From Azolla caroliniana (taxonomy: Eukaryota > Polypodiophyta): a stretch of 64,000 nt of DNA. A program made the position numbers and the translations under genes. The notes below the pieces were generated by a model. That model did no database searches, had not been told where the DNA came from, and saw only the letters and a program-made list of their open reading frames with translations. The stretch lies in contig JBHGNT010000003.1 in assembly GCA_043228905.1 (NCBI GenBank), positions 22,754,001-22,818,000 of the forward strand, given 5' to 3'. Below are positions 45,647 through 59,670 of this stretch, one piece after another (within the stretch, counting starts at the first letter, position 1; every line of letters begins with the position of its first letter).

Positions 45647-47491
45647 CTATTCATCTTTATGATCAGTCTTCTCATTTGCTTTTCTTGATTGTGCTATGCG
45701 TATGCATTCACCTTGAAGATCACCCAATATCTCTTTAACGAGCTTAGCAGTTACACCTCTTACATATGCATTCAATGGCCAAGGAGGCACAATAGATGGT
45801 TCAACAACTTGATTAAATGTTATCAATGACCATATTTCCTCTGTTTCTAGGCTTTCATTATTACTGTCATTGCTACAACTGGCAGTGAACGCATCAATCT
45901 TCCATGAACCTGAGAATTTCTTCATCATTCCTTGCCTCAACAGATCAAATAGCATCTACAAAGAAACAAGTGAGGGCATTTTTGTTTAACCGAAGGCAAA
46001 TTAGTTATGAACAAACTTTAGGATAAAGCAAATTGTGATTGAAAACTCACGGTATGTTGATCTCGGTTTTGTTCCACAATAACTCGGGATGAGAATGATC
46101 CCGAAAATACTAGGAAACGCCATCCAGCCACCTGTTCCACTTCAACAATTTGTTTGTTTCCATCATCTTGGAGGACTTTCCTATAAGTAACTTCCTGATG
46201 AGACAGTAATGAAGATTAATTTTGAAGGACAAAATAAATCCAATGAATACTCCATTAAATTTTTACGGCTTAGGAACGATTAAATTATTAAATCACTCAT
46301 AATTTATGCCCTTTCCCAATCCAGTCAATTGGATTATGTCAATTGAATATAATTATTGAATCATCTGCTTAATGCAAAATGGAAAGAATCAAATCGCCAC
46401 CATATAGTTACATGAATGAACAAAATGCAAATACATTAAGTAATAGAATGATTAAGTTTAGAGATATTGGATGCATTTCGTGGTAAAAAAGGTCATTACC
46501 TGTCCTGATGAGAGAGAGTGAGAAAGAGAGAGCTCAAAAAACAAGGCAATATGATAGGGAGTGGCAATGTTGTCTTATATCTGATTAATAAACATTTCAG
46601 GGCATTTCTAAAATTTCATCAATTAGCAGTACAGAATCATGATCTGAAAGTTCAACATGTATTTTTACAAGAATTTTTTCCTGAATCTTCATTACGTGTT
46701 GCTTTGAATGGAAAATCTATAACCCATCTCTACTCATGTCATCAATGCCTAACGGTATCTAGGAAATAAAAGAACCGACTGATTTTTGCTTTTTTACACA
46801 AACCAATACATTTCAGCTTCATTTTAACTTTTCCTTTATTGTCACAACAATCCGAAACATAAGAATGAGATTTTTTGTTTCTGAATAGCAATTCCTTACC
46901 TTTCATACTCTTGTAAAGATAACAAAAAAATAATACCATAAATGGGTTTTTTTCCTCAAGGGAAGTTTCACATGGTCACAAAATGTTATTCCAAAAGTTA
47001 ATCCAGGAACAACTCCAAAAAGCACCCGACTTTCTCTTTAATTTCTGAGTTTACATTAATTCCCAAAATGCCCTGCATCAACACCTGCCTCTCGAGCAGT
47101 TGTATGACCAATTTGAAGAAAAAAATCCAATTTTCTCAATTATATATGGTATTGGATCAATATATTGCAGAAGCCTCTGAAACGACATATCTAACTGAAC
47201 AGATACAACCCTAAATCTAAAAACACAGACACGATGATAAAAATAGAGAAGAAGAAGAAGAAGAAAATATTTCTATAAATCCTGACTTACCTTGATATTC
47301 TTGAAGACGCGTTTGTTTTCAGGATCGGTAATGAGATCATACACATCATCAGGCGGGACAGGAACAGAGAAACAGGAATGGATCTCACAGAAGGACCCAT
47401 TCCTCTGAGTGACTGAGACTTCTGGAAGCTTCCATGGATCCTCCGATCCTTCTGTTGCACGGATGCGAGAGGAGTCGGTCGTTGTTGACAT
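45647..47491 (-). CDS. SRPBCC (START/polyketide-cyclase-like, DUF220-like) protein, complete paralogue
   Basis: Minus-strand exons 47491-47291, 46194-46051 and 45955-45647 join in phase 0 to 217 residues. Donors are GTAAGT and GTGAGT; acceptors are TCAG and GTAG. It starts MSTTTDSSRIRATEGS and then follows the family: DPWKLPEVSVTQRNGS, FSVPVPPDDVYDLI.DPENKRVFKNIK, EVTYRKVLQDDGNKQIVEVE, the intact strand AGWRFLVFSGSFSSRVIVEQ, and MKKFSGSWKIDAF. The WxFLxxSG signature matches plant proteins annotated as polyketide cyclase/dehydrase and lipid transport superfamily, a helix-grip fold that holds a hydrophobic ligand. No catalytic residues can be named. An out-of-frame ATG lies upstream in the leader. 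It is head to head, 4.3 kb away, with the shorter paralogue in copy B. Confidence 0.88.
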
Positions 47492-48199
47492 GACCGGATC
47501 TCAGTGGTGTGTCTCGAGCTTTTTCCATGGCCACAAAGGTTCGCTATTTCATTCACGTTATGGAAATTACAGAAAATACCCCTCCTCACTTGGCGCCTAG
47601 ACTCTAGTCCAGGGCATGTCTATTTTTCGAAATTCCCAAGATACCCCTGGATCTTTCTTTAGGGTCCAACCACACCTCCTCTAGGGGCTTTTCCTGAGTA
47701 CCTTGTCACGAGAGCATACATATTGCGACAATTTTAAAGATTCGAGCTCGCGACCTCCTTGGCTAAGATATGGTCTAGCCTTTAATATGAATTCCTTCAA
47801 AATGACTTATTATGGGATTGTCTTCAATGTGAGTCTAGCCATTGGAGAGTCATTGCCTATACATATTCTATTTTATTGAAGTTTTGGAGTTTGAGTATCG
47901 AACTTTATTACAATGTGATGTCCTCAACCACGTTCGAGTTTGCTTTCCATGCGTTGTCAATCTTGCCCATTCATGGCATACATTCCTCTCACGACTCACA
48001 ATCACTAAGTGCGCTCTCAATTATAACATTCATTAGTAAAATATTTATCCATCAAGAATCACCATTAAATTCCTCAATGTTATGTAGAAGTGTTTCATTT
48101 TTGCTCCCATCAATCATATTTGTGCTTGCGAGGATCACGTAGTATAACTCTTGTGGTGTCATAGGTCATACTTGGCCTTTGAGGATGAGGATGGTAATG
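47492..48199. other. Intergenic DNA with dispersed repeat
   Basis: From about 47886 to 48190 this matches, with many changes, 21464-21720: GAGTTTGAGTATC...ACAATG, then CATTCCTCTCACGACTCACAA, AACATTCATTAGTAAA and TCATAGGTCATACTTGGCC. No gene seen. Confidence 0.6.
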
Positions 48200-51100
48200 A
48201 AATCTACCAATATGCATCTTTCTTTCATGCTTCTTGAGTAACACACACTACTTCAACACCATCTTCAATCACACTTGAGTTTGGTTTACCATATCTTCAA
48301 CCCAAACTATCATTACACATTTATATCTCAATTGCAATGTGCAACCTAATCACAAGCTTCATTAAATTCTTCAGTGTCGAGAGTCATTAATAAACTCTGC
48401 ATAGGTCCTAGAAGTCATGTTTGACATCTCAATAAAATGTGGGCATTTCATGTTATTATTATAAATCACTTCACCCCAAGATGTGAAGCATCCAATGCCA
48501 TTACATTGTGTCCTTGATGACATCAATCACCAAATGCACCAATCTCCCACCCTTAAAGTTTGTCGATGTAATTAGGTCTTAGGTACATATGAATGCCTTT
48601 CATAGTAGAAACACAAACTTATGGAAGTTGCATAAATCATAGACATAGGCACTCCAGTCTCTTACTAGCGTCTATTATGAAAATCATTTACCATGTCACA
48701 CGTTATATTGTTTTATTGGCCACCAAAAAGGAAAATTTCTTCCATTATTTCGTTTATTCAATTATCATACCCTTTTTATTAAATCTTAAGCAAATAAGAA
48801 AAACTTGAAATGAACTTTAAGGACTCTGGACTTAATATATGTATGTATGAATGTACGTACGTACGTATGTATGTATGTAATATATGCTCATTCAAATGTA
48901 CATCAATTTCTTGACAATCATGAATGAGTTGAGTTGCATATAAGACAAGAAAAATGGTTCAAGTTTAGGTAAGTGGGGCATCAAACATGTCTCAATCTTT
49001 GTGAAATCGTCACTCTTGTCTTTGACTTTTTTGTCTTTGTCTCTATCATTATCACTATTTACTAAAAACATTCTTGGTTGCATCTCTTGTAATGAATATT
49101 TCCTATGCATTTGTTGCATATCAATTAACATAGAATATGCTACTAAACAAACATATTGCAAATTAGTGGACAATTGCTCCAGCACATATTCTATCCGCAA
49201 GTTGATGCCACATTCTTAATAATATAATTGACATTGATTGTTAAGAGCACAACATGGCACGACTAAAATATCTAAATGGGCTTTTGGGAACTATATCGAC
49301 AACTAAAATGAGTTACTTTCATTTACAGATTTTGTCTTGGCTTGCAAAATGGGACAATATGTGACCTCGTAACTCCCTTTTGCTAATGGTTTATATCAAT
49401 CATTAACAAAGAAATTAGCATTTTATTCTAAAAACTTCCTAAACTATCATATATCTATTTTTGTTTCTCTAAGTAAGACATAATTATTTTTTATTTTGGA
49501 AATGTGCATGATTTCGATTATTTTATGTGTGCATTGTAGATGCATATCAAAGGATTAAAATATTGTATCCCTCCTATTGGTCATGAAAAATGGACAAATC
49601 TTGCACTCTTTGAATATAAACTTTAGATAGAATAGATCTTGTTATAGAGAAGCATTGATTAATTAACCTACACCATTCTTCCTTATTAAGAGGAATTGAT
49701 TTTTGCAAACCTTTAGAAGTTGTTGCATTTTATTGGAGATCATTACAAGGTGGACACATGTTGATTCTTCTTTATCTATCACAACCAATGTACATCCATT
49801 ATAAATATGTATGGGAAATAGAATTTGTGAAGTATCACGTAAGTTGTTGCATTATAAAGTGGTGTAGTTTTTCAACCTATCCTCCTTTGATAGAAGCTAA
49901 TGTATCACATTTGATTGCATAAAATCTACTGTAAATTATCTTGCAGCTAAATGACAACAATATGCCATTAATTGGCGACAAAAATTTATTGGAGCATTTC
50001 ATAAATAAAATCATAAAATATTAGTGATTACAAATTGTCAATTTTCAAATCCCATATGCACAAGGTAAAAAACACTTAAGGCAGAATACATTTTACATAA
50101 AATGAACCAAACATTCAAGTGCAAGTGGTCTCAAGCATAAGCTCATACTAATCACATAACGTATCAGAAGCTATAATTACCAAAAACATAGAACACAACT
50201 TAATGAGAGCTATGAAAAGATGATTAGAAATTAAGTTCTAGATGCCCGTGAAGGAGGCACAATAACACTCATAAAGTGTGTTTAGGGGATAACCGAACCC
50301 ACAATACAAATCCTTAAGACTTTATGTGGGATTTGCATCCTTGTTGACACCGACAAATGGCCATCAAGCATGAAACATGTGTTCTAGAAGAAGATTGAAA
50401 CACTCTTAATCCTCCTCTTGAACAAGAATCTTGACTCTAAATAGTGTATATTATAAGTCAACACGGCAATGTTAATCAAAGTACCTAGTAACAATATTAA
50501 TTTCATACAACGAATCAGATTAATAATCAGCTAAATTTAAGTAAGTCTTCAAACCTCACGAGGAATCCTTATTCCTATATTCTTTATAAATAAAAAGGTT
50601 AACTTTTTCTTTAAGATATGGATTATATTCTATGGTCTATTTATAAAGGAAAAGTGAATGCTTTAGGATTTAAATAATGAACCTTTTACATACTATTTGT
50701 ACTTTGTCATACAAAATCACTCTGGAGTACACATAATAGAGCCCACAATGCCCTACATTTTGAGGAAGACCTCTCCTCTCCACACTTTTTTTGCAATCAA
50801 GCAATTGAGGGTTTCACGGCCATCCACCAATTCTTTGCCAAGCCATAGTTCAATGCACGTCTTACCTCACTTCTCCAAGTTTGACAAACTTGCCACTGTC
50901 TTTTAGGAGCATATACATATGCTCTTTATTGAAGCATTGAAGACAACCTAGAATATATCAACATTCTTCTTCTTTACCATTTCTCTCTACTTTGTGTCCA
51001 CGGCTTTGGTTTCTACAATTTCTCTTTAGCTTCTATGTAGCTAAAGTTAACACATTCCACCTATCGCGTTGTTTTATGTGTATGTGTGTCCAACTAGAAG

Positions 51101-51403
51101 AGACGGGTTTTCACTTTGGGAGCCAAAGCTTTGTCGTCCACCTCATATAAGGTAGAGACCACCTTAAGCACCCTTATCTATGGTACGAGTTGATCCCAAT
51201 AAATGGGTTATTGATTGATGGTCTTCAAGAAGTAGACTAAGCTAAAAGTTGGATTAGCAATTGTAAAGAACTAAGTTATGCGAGCATCTTGTCCTGTCGT
51301 GGGAGCTGACTTTATGTTGTGCCAGTTGTAGAGAACCCCTCATAGAAAGTCTAAGGTTTACGTTTGCCATACGATCCTTCTAAATGTAGGATGCATGGTC
51401 AAC

Positions 51404-51467
<64 letters not shown>

Positions 51468-51834
51468 AGTGGGTGACCATATTCCATTGTCACACACCCA
51501 TTGTAAGTAGTGTTTTTTACACATATTTATTTATATAATTGTGTGTTTTTACCAAAGAGAGAGAGAGAGAGAGAGAGAATGGTATTTGAGAGTTTTGATC
51601 AAATGAGGGGCATATGGGGAATTTTGTGAAGGTGAGGGGTAGTTTCTGGGAATTCCGAATTTGTACTAAACTCGTACAATAATATCCTTCCTGTGCATAA
51701 AATCAACGTACGTAGTAGGGTCTACAAGAAGAGGCAACAGAGAGCACACACTGCTCTGTTTCTCCTTCTCCTATAAAGACACGCCCACACACAGACATGG
51801 CGGTGAGGATGATGATCGCCTACCTCTCCTTCTA
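48200..51834. other. Intergenic DNA, copy B, with GA tract
   Basis: Same as 1-3679. I noticed no base differences apart from the GA tract at 51406-51465 (about 60 bp, 44 bp shorter than in copy A). A second short GA run lies at about 51557-51578. The TATA candidate is at 51772-51777 and the upstream ORF at 51797-51835. Confidence 0.8.
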
Positions 51835-53129
51835 ATGGAGAGAAGCATAGGATCTCAGAACCTGCCTTCGATGTCCAAATATGGCGATATACAATCCTTC
51901 CTTATGGCATCATCATCATCATCATCTTCTTCTTCTTCTTCTCCAATCGAAGGATTAGCGGATTCATGGAAGCTTCCGGAGATCACAGTTACACAGAGGA
52001 ATGGTTCATCCTGCCAGATCTATTCTCGTTTCTCTGTTCCTGTCCCTCCAGACGATGTCTTTGATCTCATCATTGATCCAGAGAACAAACGCGTCTTCAA
52101 GAATATCAAGGTAACTCTATAATCTATTTATTCTTTTCTTTTCTTTTGGCTTTTCTATTTCTTTTTTCTCCGTTTCTCTGTATACGTATTGCCAGAATTG
52201 GCCCCCTGAAGTTTTTAGTTATTTCTCCAAATGCCCCTGACTTTTCTCATTATTTCCCAAAATGCCATGGCTTGATCTCCCAAGCGAAACGAGAGAGAGA
52301 GAGAGAAATGTGAGTTGACTTGTCCTCGAAATTTCGCTATTTCACCAAATGCCCTTGGGCAAACCCTAGTAGAGTGAGAGAGAGCGAGAGAGAGGAAAAG
52401 GGAAATAATTGACCATATAATTGATTGAATAACACATATCCGTTCGGGAAATTAATAGTGTGTCTCGGAAAACAACAAAAACTCAAGGGGTTACATTCTG
52501 GGAACTATAAATGTATCCTTGTAGCGAACGAATTCTTGTCCTTATAATCATGGGATGTTCGTCTTAATTTATGGGCTTAGACCAACTCATCGTGTTGTCT
52601 CTAGGAAGTTAAAAACCGGAAAGTTGTCCATGACGATGGAAACAAGCAAATCGTTGAAATGGAGCAAGTGGGAAGTATCTTCTCATCCCAACTCCGAGTG
52701 GAACAAAATCGTGAGCAACATACAGTCAGTTCTCTTCCCTTTTCACTATTCTCACTATTGTTTAGTCCTACATTTTAATCTAGATCATGAATGTTTCATA
52801 AATATACTCATTTGCAGATGGTTTTCAACCTATTGAAACAAGGGACGATGAAGAAATTCTCAGGTTCATGGAAGATAGATCCATTCAATGCTAGTTCTAG
52901 CGATGACAATTATAATCAAAGCCCTCTCAACATTGGCCAAATAGGATCCTTAATAACATTCAATCAAGTTGTGGAACCAGCTATTGTGACCCCTTGGCCA
53001 TTGAAAGGACTTGTAAAAGGTGTCACTACAAAGTTTATTAAAGAGTTATTGGGAGATCTACAATGTGAATGTATGCATATAGCACGATCGAAGAGAAGTG
53101 ACTGTAAGTTTGACCCAAAAGGTGGCTAG
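51835..53129 (+). CDS. SRPBCC-like protein, copy B, same 24-bp deletion
   Basis: Exons 51835-52110, 52605-52724 and 52818-53129, 235 residues. It has the same exon structure, Ser run and eight-codon gap in exon 2 as copy A at 3680-4974. The only protein difference noticed is Asp to Asn in exon 3 (MVFD to MVFN, G to A at 52827). Several differences fall in the introns. Because the deletion is shared, it arose before the copies separated. The reading frame has stayed open in both, which is compatible with function or with very recent origin. Confidence 0.85.
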
Positions 53130-56100
53130 TCTCCTTGATATCGACACAAAAAAGTTACATGTATAATAGCATATTTTTGTGATTTATATTCTTTTTTAAT
53201 GTTCATTCTTTCAGCTTTAATGGAAATAGGATCTATGGATGTCACTAGATAGTCGATACATGATGTTTTGCTACTCTTCTTTGATAATGTTGAATTTTAG
53301 GTTTTCACCCATGTGTTTTAATTACAAGAGTGTTTGTCAAAACATGGAGAAGTGCATAATAGGGTAACTAAATATTTGATCTAGGTATCATAGAGGCATG
53401 TTGAGCTATATTATGTTGTCCATTCTTTAGTTTATTGGATCATCCCATGTTCTAGTATATGCATGCGTTAGTATATTTGTGAAATATTAGAATATGGGCG
53501 TAAAGCTACAAACATGAAAGGATTGACCAACATTTTTCATGGAACATGTTTCCAAGAGAACTGTAATGTTGTAGCACATTTGCGTTAGGAAATGACACAT
53601 TTGTGTAGCACATACAATTAACAAAATAGTTTTCAAACCAGAATACACAAGGTAAAGAAAACTTGTATTCTCTATTGTATCATCCACAAATATGCACATT
53701 TGAACACTATATATTATCTAAAGGGTCCATGAATGATGATGGCAAGAAAATGATCTAATGGGTAAATGTTGCATCCCCCTAGAAATGATTGTGAATGAGA
53801 CCAAACCTTCAAAATGATTTTTGAAACTATATATTTGTATATGTTTGGAAACCAAAACAAAGATTGCTCTTGAGTTGATGGATAAAAGTTCTTGTTGATA
53901 GACAAGTGAATAATTGTTTCAGATCTTTTGCAACAAAAAGAGATGGGTTCACTACAAGAGATTGAATTGTCTCCTTTTCTCTAGGATCCACACTTAGTTA
54001 TCTCCACAAGAACCCCATTTGTTTGAGCAATATACTTCAAACCCAAAGTTTAATAAGTTTTTTTTTTCACCATGCGTTAGATTTGGTGATTTGTTATAAA
54101 TCATTTCCATGAGCTTGTACTAGAGGAGGGGGAAGAATTTTGTAGATGTAATGAGCTACTAGTGCATTGTGCAACCATCTTAATTCATGTGTTTCCTCGA
54201 TTCAATTGCCAGTAAGAAAAACCTATTTAATGCTTCTATTGGCTGCATGTGGGTAAATGAAGTTTATGACTATTGGTTTCCCTTGCATGTTCACACACAA
54301 TGCTTCACTCAAGATTTAAGTCACCTTGTATTTTTGTTATCCTAGTCAAGGCCTCACATATCAATGTGAGCCTATTGTGGACATCAAGACAGAATCCCTA
54401 CATTTGATATGTGTTTTGTAGGGCCAAGTAATACACTACTCAATGATGAAAGATCTTAGGTCTTTTTCTTTCGTTTTTTCCAAAAAAAGATATTAGGTCT
54501 TGTATGAGTAGCGCGCTCCATCTTTGGTTAGAATATACTTTGACTCTATGTGTTATTGATATGCATTATTTCTACATTGTTGAAATTCTTGAAATAATAA
54601 ACTATGAAATCATATGGAATTCTTAGTGTGGCCTCTTGTTTGTACCGTTCATTCTATGTAATTAAAGTTGTTGTAGTTTGATATTTTATATTCCAATATT
54701 GCCAAACATCCATTATACTCATGGACCTCCATATACTATCATTACCTAAACTATAGCTCAAATTTAATTTTCGAACAACTTATTTGCGAGTTTTGTTATG
54801 TTAGTTGTCCCTTCCTTCTTAGGTATCATACAAAATTCCAAATCTACCTTGTCATTCTCTAACATCACATGCCACTAACCAATTTGGGGAGTTTATCTAC
54901 TTGAGAGTTATGCCATGTATGTACAACTACCAATATGTATAATTTGTCCTTTACGCTAAAGTATTTCACTAATTTATTAGACAACTCTTTCATATGAAAA
55001 TTTCCAATAACCAAGTTCCACATCTAACTCGAGCTAATTGCTAATTAAGAGAAACATGTGTACGTCTTTGAGGAATGGGCTTGAACTTTAGTGCCTTCGC
55101 CGCTTCCTCAATGTTTACCCTATACTCAACACGACGTCTCTTCTTTTCATATCTCTAAACTAGATGACCATTAACGAAGTTTCATAATATTCCTAAAACA
55201 TTCCCCATATCCAAATAGTTTCATGGATATCCAACTTTCATATCATCATCTACTACCACATAAATTTAGACATTGATGAACTCTTTGCATGCAAGAAAAC
55301 CACTATGGGAGTTGGGTGGTTTGACAAGTAGTCAAAAGAGTAGAAAATCATGAACTAAGATGGATCGTACAATGTTTTGTGTCATCTTTTTAAGTCGAGC
55401 TTTTTACATGGAAATAATAATGGCTAGTTTATATTAGATGTTTGCATTATAATGACGATAAAATACGAACTACTTCTAAAGGTTGTGCTTATATATTTAT
55501 TATCATTCCTTCTATCCAATCACATTAGTGAACACACCCTTACATATGCAAATATTAGTGACCTACCCTCACCTATGTTATGTGTGCATAACATTTATTC
55601 AATGTCCCAGTGCACCCATCATTTCTTAAACATACCTCTATTGTTTTTTTAATTTCCTTAGAAGCTATGGTTCATGATACAATTGGAGAACAAATGATGT
55701 ATTTCCTTGTTGTGTCAAATGATTTCTTACATTATGTATGTTATTCACTTAAAGTTGTAACTTATGGCAAAATTCCTCATTAAGTTTCCTTAGGATGTTA
55801 AAGAGAGATCTATTTGTCTTGTACTTATACTTTGAAAAAAGTTTGTGGTTGTCATTTAGTCCTATAATGAATCTATCCCTCGATGTGATGGTTGTAAATG
55901 ATGCATACTTTCGAGAATGATCTTATGAATAATACTTTTTATGTTTGACAATGATCTCATGGGGAGAGAGAGCATTTTGGTAAGGTTTTCCGACAAAGAC
56001 AAGAAGATGCAATTGTCACATAGTGCAAGTTGTCCGATTTGAACCCCAATGCTCATAGGGGTTTAGTAAAAATACTACTTACCACTTGCATACAACCTCA

Positions 56101-56721
56101 ACTTCATGAATGGATGATATTTTTGAACATTGGGGCAATTTAGGAATCTCATAGAAAATAATGGGTATTTGGGTAATGTCATATTATTTACATATACGGA
56201 AGTAATGAATGGGAAGGTAAAGGGTTCAAACTAAAAGGTACTACTAAAAACATCCCGTTCGTTAAGTATCCAACACTCAACACACTGGTTGTGGAGATTG
56301 TGTGCCAACAGGCGAAACCAAGCTCAACCAACTAGTGCTCAACCAACACACTGGTTGTGGAGATTGTACGAAAAAGGGGAATAAAACAAACCAAATAGGA
56401 AACAATGTAGGTCAATGGGCAACCTAGTGTCAAAGGGAGATGCTTGCATTGTAAAAAGCTATAAAAGCCACCTTTTGGTGACTTTTGTAGCTCTTCTTGA
56501 TTCTTAGGATTTCTCCTTTCTATTAGTGCACTAAGAGCTCCTTTTCTATCTCCCTAATCCTTCATTGCAGTTAAGAGAGATCAGTGTTAAGAACTAAGTA
56601 AGCTGAACCCTAATCTCCTCTTCTTGTATGGTGCTAAACTTCTATATAATAGGAAGTGATGTTAATAATATATATCTTCTTATTCTCACATTCTTGTTTA
56701 TGTGTAAGAGAGATTAAAGCA

Positions 56722-56755
<34 letters not shown>

Positions 56756-57115
56756 TAAATAATAATAGGTAAAAACTAAGCAACATAGAACCTCGAAGGT
56801 GCTAGGGAGGATGGAAAGACTAAGAGGGACACAACGTAAGGAACTTAAAGACGTCAAAAGTTTCCTCAAGTTGAAAGATTGGGAGAGTCGAAAGCTCCTA
56901 AGTGTCGAATGCTCAAGGAGTCAAAAGCTCTGAAGAGTCGATGCTTCAAGGAGTCAAAAGCTTGGAGAGTCGAAAGATCCTAAGAGTTGAAAGCTCTTAA
57001 GAGTGGAATGATCTGACTAGTCGAAGGGTGCAACGTGTTCCTCTGCTTTCCCCTCTCACTCTCGCATAGTAGACCAATGATAATTGTTTAAGATTAGCCT
57101 TGGAAACAAGAGATT
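53130..57115. other. Intergenic DNA, copy B
   Basis: Counterpart of 4975-8994, with most of the single-base differences I noticed lying in its first 2.3 kb. GA tract at about 56721-56755 and the GAGTCGAAAGCTC minisatellite at about 56878-57026. No gene seen. Confidence 0.75.
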
Positions 57116-57120
57116 AGCAT

Positions 57121-59665
57121 TGTTGAGAATCAAAATCAACTTCCCTAGTGTGGGAACACACCTTAGTAATACTCAAGTGTGTGAACACCACACCTCCTAG
57201 TATAGTAACTAGTGTGTCATAGAACTGTAAAGTTCTATGAATATTTAGTAGATAGTTAAGTCTCCACCTCTTTTGTTAGTGGTGGTTGTAGTGAGAGAAC
57301 ATAGAGAGAACGTGACTACATAAGCACATTCTCCTCCTCTTTGTAACAATTGGTTCATTCTTACTCCTTGTTAACGAAGTTGAAAATGCAACCGATCGAC
57401 ATGTCTTATGCCTTTGATCTGACGGCGGCAAGGATTATTTCTCCGATGCCTTCACAACATACCTTCAACAAGAAGGAATTCAATGGGAATTCACCTCTTG
57501 ACACACACCTTAGCAAAACGGAGTAGTCAAGCGAAAGAACCGGCATATACTCAAGGTGGCAAGGGCAATGATGAATCAGAGACATCTGCCGAAATCTTAC
57601 TGGGATGAAGTGGTGAACACGATTGTCTATCTAATGAATCAATGCACGATATTACCCCCCACGAGAAGTTCTATGGAAAGAAGTTGGAGTTATCCCACGT
57701 AAGGATATTCACCTCTATCACATTCATACATATTCCCGATGGAAAGCGGGAAAAGCTGGATCCAAAATTGAATAAGTGTATCCTCGTGGGGTACTCGCTC
57801 AAACAAAAGGGGTATAAGTGTTTCAATTCCTCTACCATGAAGGTACGAGTGAGTAGGGATGTCGTATTCAATGAATCAACATCTTGGTACTCGGTCGACT
57901 CAGCTCCATCCGATCCAATCGAAACCAATTTCGATATAGACTCGGAGGAGAATGATCGACTAAGGCTCACACCAGAGGAGAGTTCAATCTCAACCAGATT
58001 GAGTGGACCGCAAGAGCCACTAAGCGACCATAGCACATTGCGGCCAAGTCCGAAATCAGACAAAGGAAAGGCTAAAATGCCTTAGTATGAAGACTCAGAT
58101 GAAAACGAATTGGCTCACCAACTTGACAATGAGTATGGTGGATTGGATGTGCCTATATGAGGACAATAGGAGCCAAGAAAGCGTTAACGAAGACAAGTGA
58201 ACAACCACGTCGGTCCACCTGAGAAAAGAACGTAGTTAGCCGATTTGGCTACAACGACTACATTGCATATCATTATGCATTCATGATGAAGGTGGCGACA
58301 GTCTGAGAGCTGAAAAAAATTTCCGAGCCATGAAGGACCTGCGATTGGTTGGAACAATGAATGAGGAGATGCAAGCACTCTCCATAAACGAGACATGGAA
58401 TCTCATCCCCTCTTCGCTCCATCAAAAGGCAATAGGATGCCGATGGATATTCAAAGTGAAGCATAGTGCTGACGACACCGTTAATTAGTATAAGTCCCAG
58501 TTGGTGGCAAAAGAGTATTTGTAGACACATTGGGTCAATTACGAAGAGACCTTTGCCCTGGTGGTAAAGTTGACTACCATTCGAACCGTGATCATGCTTG
58601 CATCAGCAAAATAGTGGCACTTCCATCAGATGGCGTCAAGAATGCCTTTCTCCAAGGAGAATTAGATGAGGAGGTGTACATGGTACAACCACCCGGATTC
58701 AAGTTGAGTACGCATATGACTACTGTCTGCCGACTTAAAAAGCCTCCCTACGGCCTCAAGCAAGCACCTAGAGCTTGACATTCGAAGATAACCCAATATC
58801 TTCATCAAATCAGCTTCAAAATGTCCAAGTACTATGACAATTCTAGGTTCATTCGGAACGACTCCAGAGGACAACTATTCGTCATAATTTATGTGAACGA
58901 CTTGGTCATTGGAGGAGAACACATCAAGGATATCGAACGTACCAAGACGCTACTCTCCGAACGATTCAAAATCAAAGACATGTAGGAGTTCCATTACTTT
59001 CTAGGGATAGAAGTAATTTGGATTCCTGATGGCATCATGATCTCCTAGCGACACTATATCCTCAATCTTCTTTACAGGTTTGGGATGATAGTGTGTAAGC
59101 CTGTCGCTACCCCTCTCGATCGAAACCTAAAGCTAGATGCTGAGTCTGGCACAAAAGAGTGTGAGTCGGCAATAGACAGCTGGAGTAGACTTGAAGCCAA
59201 CTCGAAGACCAGTCCGAACCAACTATTCGGCGATTGGAAATTGCGTTTGAAGGGGTATGTTAAGAATCAAACACAACTTCCCTAATGCGGGAACACCTTA
59301 GTATACTCAAGTGTGTGAACACCACACCTCTTAGTATAGTAACAATGTGTGTCATACAACTTTAAAGTTCTATGACACATATTTAGTATATAGTTAAGTC
59401 TCCATCTCTTTTGTTAGTGGTGGTTGTAGTGAGAGAACATGGAGAGAAGGTGACTACATAAGCACCTTCTCCTCCTCTTTGTAATTGTTGGTTCATTTTT
59501 ACTCCTTGTTAATACAATTTTTTAATTGTTTTCTGTATATCGCGTGTTCTCTCTCTCTCATATTTGACCTCCAAAGACAATAATATAATCTATCCATCTA
59601 TCTCTCGACTACACACACACATACATACACCTTCTGCTGCACAGAATCACACTCGATTCTTTACA
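57121..59665 (+). mobile_element. Decayed Ty1-copia element, copy B
   Basis: Same element as 9000-11544: truncated 5' LTR, integrase and RT remnant including YVND, and full 3' LTR at 59258-59665. The AGCAT target-site copies lie at 57116-57120 and 59666-59670. Only a handful of substitutions separate the two. Confidence 0.93.
57379..59257 (+). pseudogene. copia pol remnant, copy B
   Basis: Same frame breaks as copy A. The integrase C-terminal frame is open at 57642-58085. The RT fragment shows [18 protein letters not shown] and YVND. Confidence 0.9.
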
Positions 59666-59670
59666 AGCAT

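Noticed and set aside
47287-47589. 100-codon minus-strand frame over SRPBCC exon 1
   Set aside because: It is out of frame with the conserved family sequence and runs through the splice donor; the frame starting at 47491 carries the homology.
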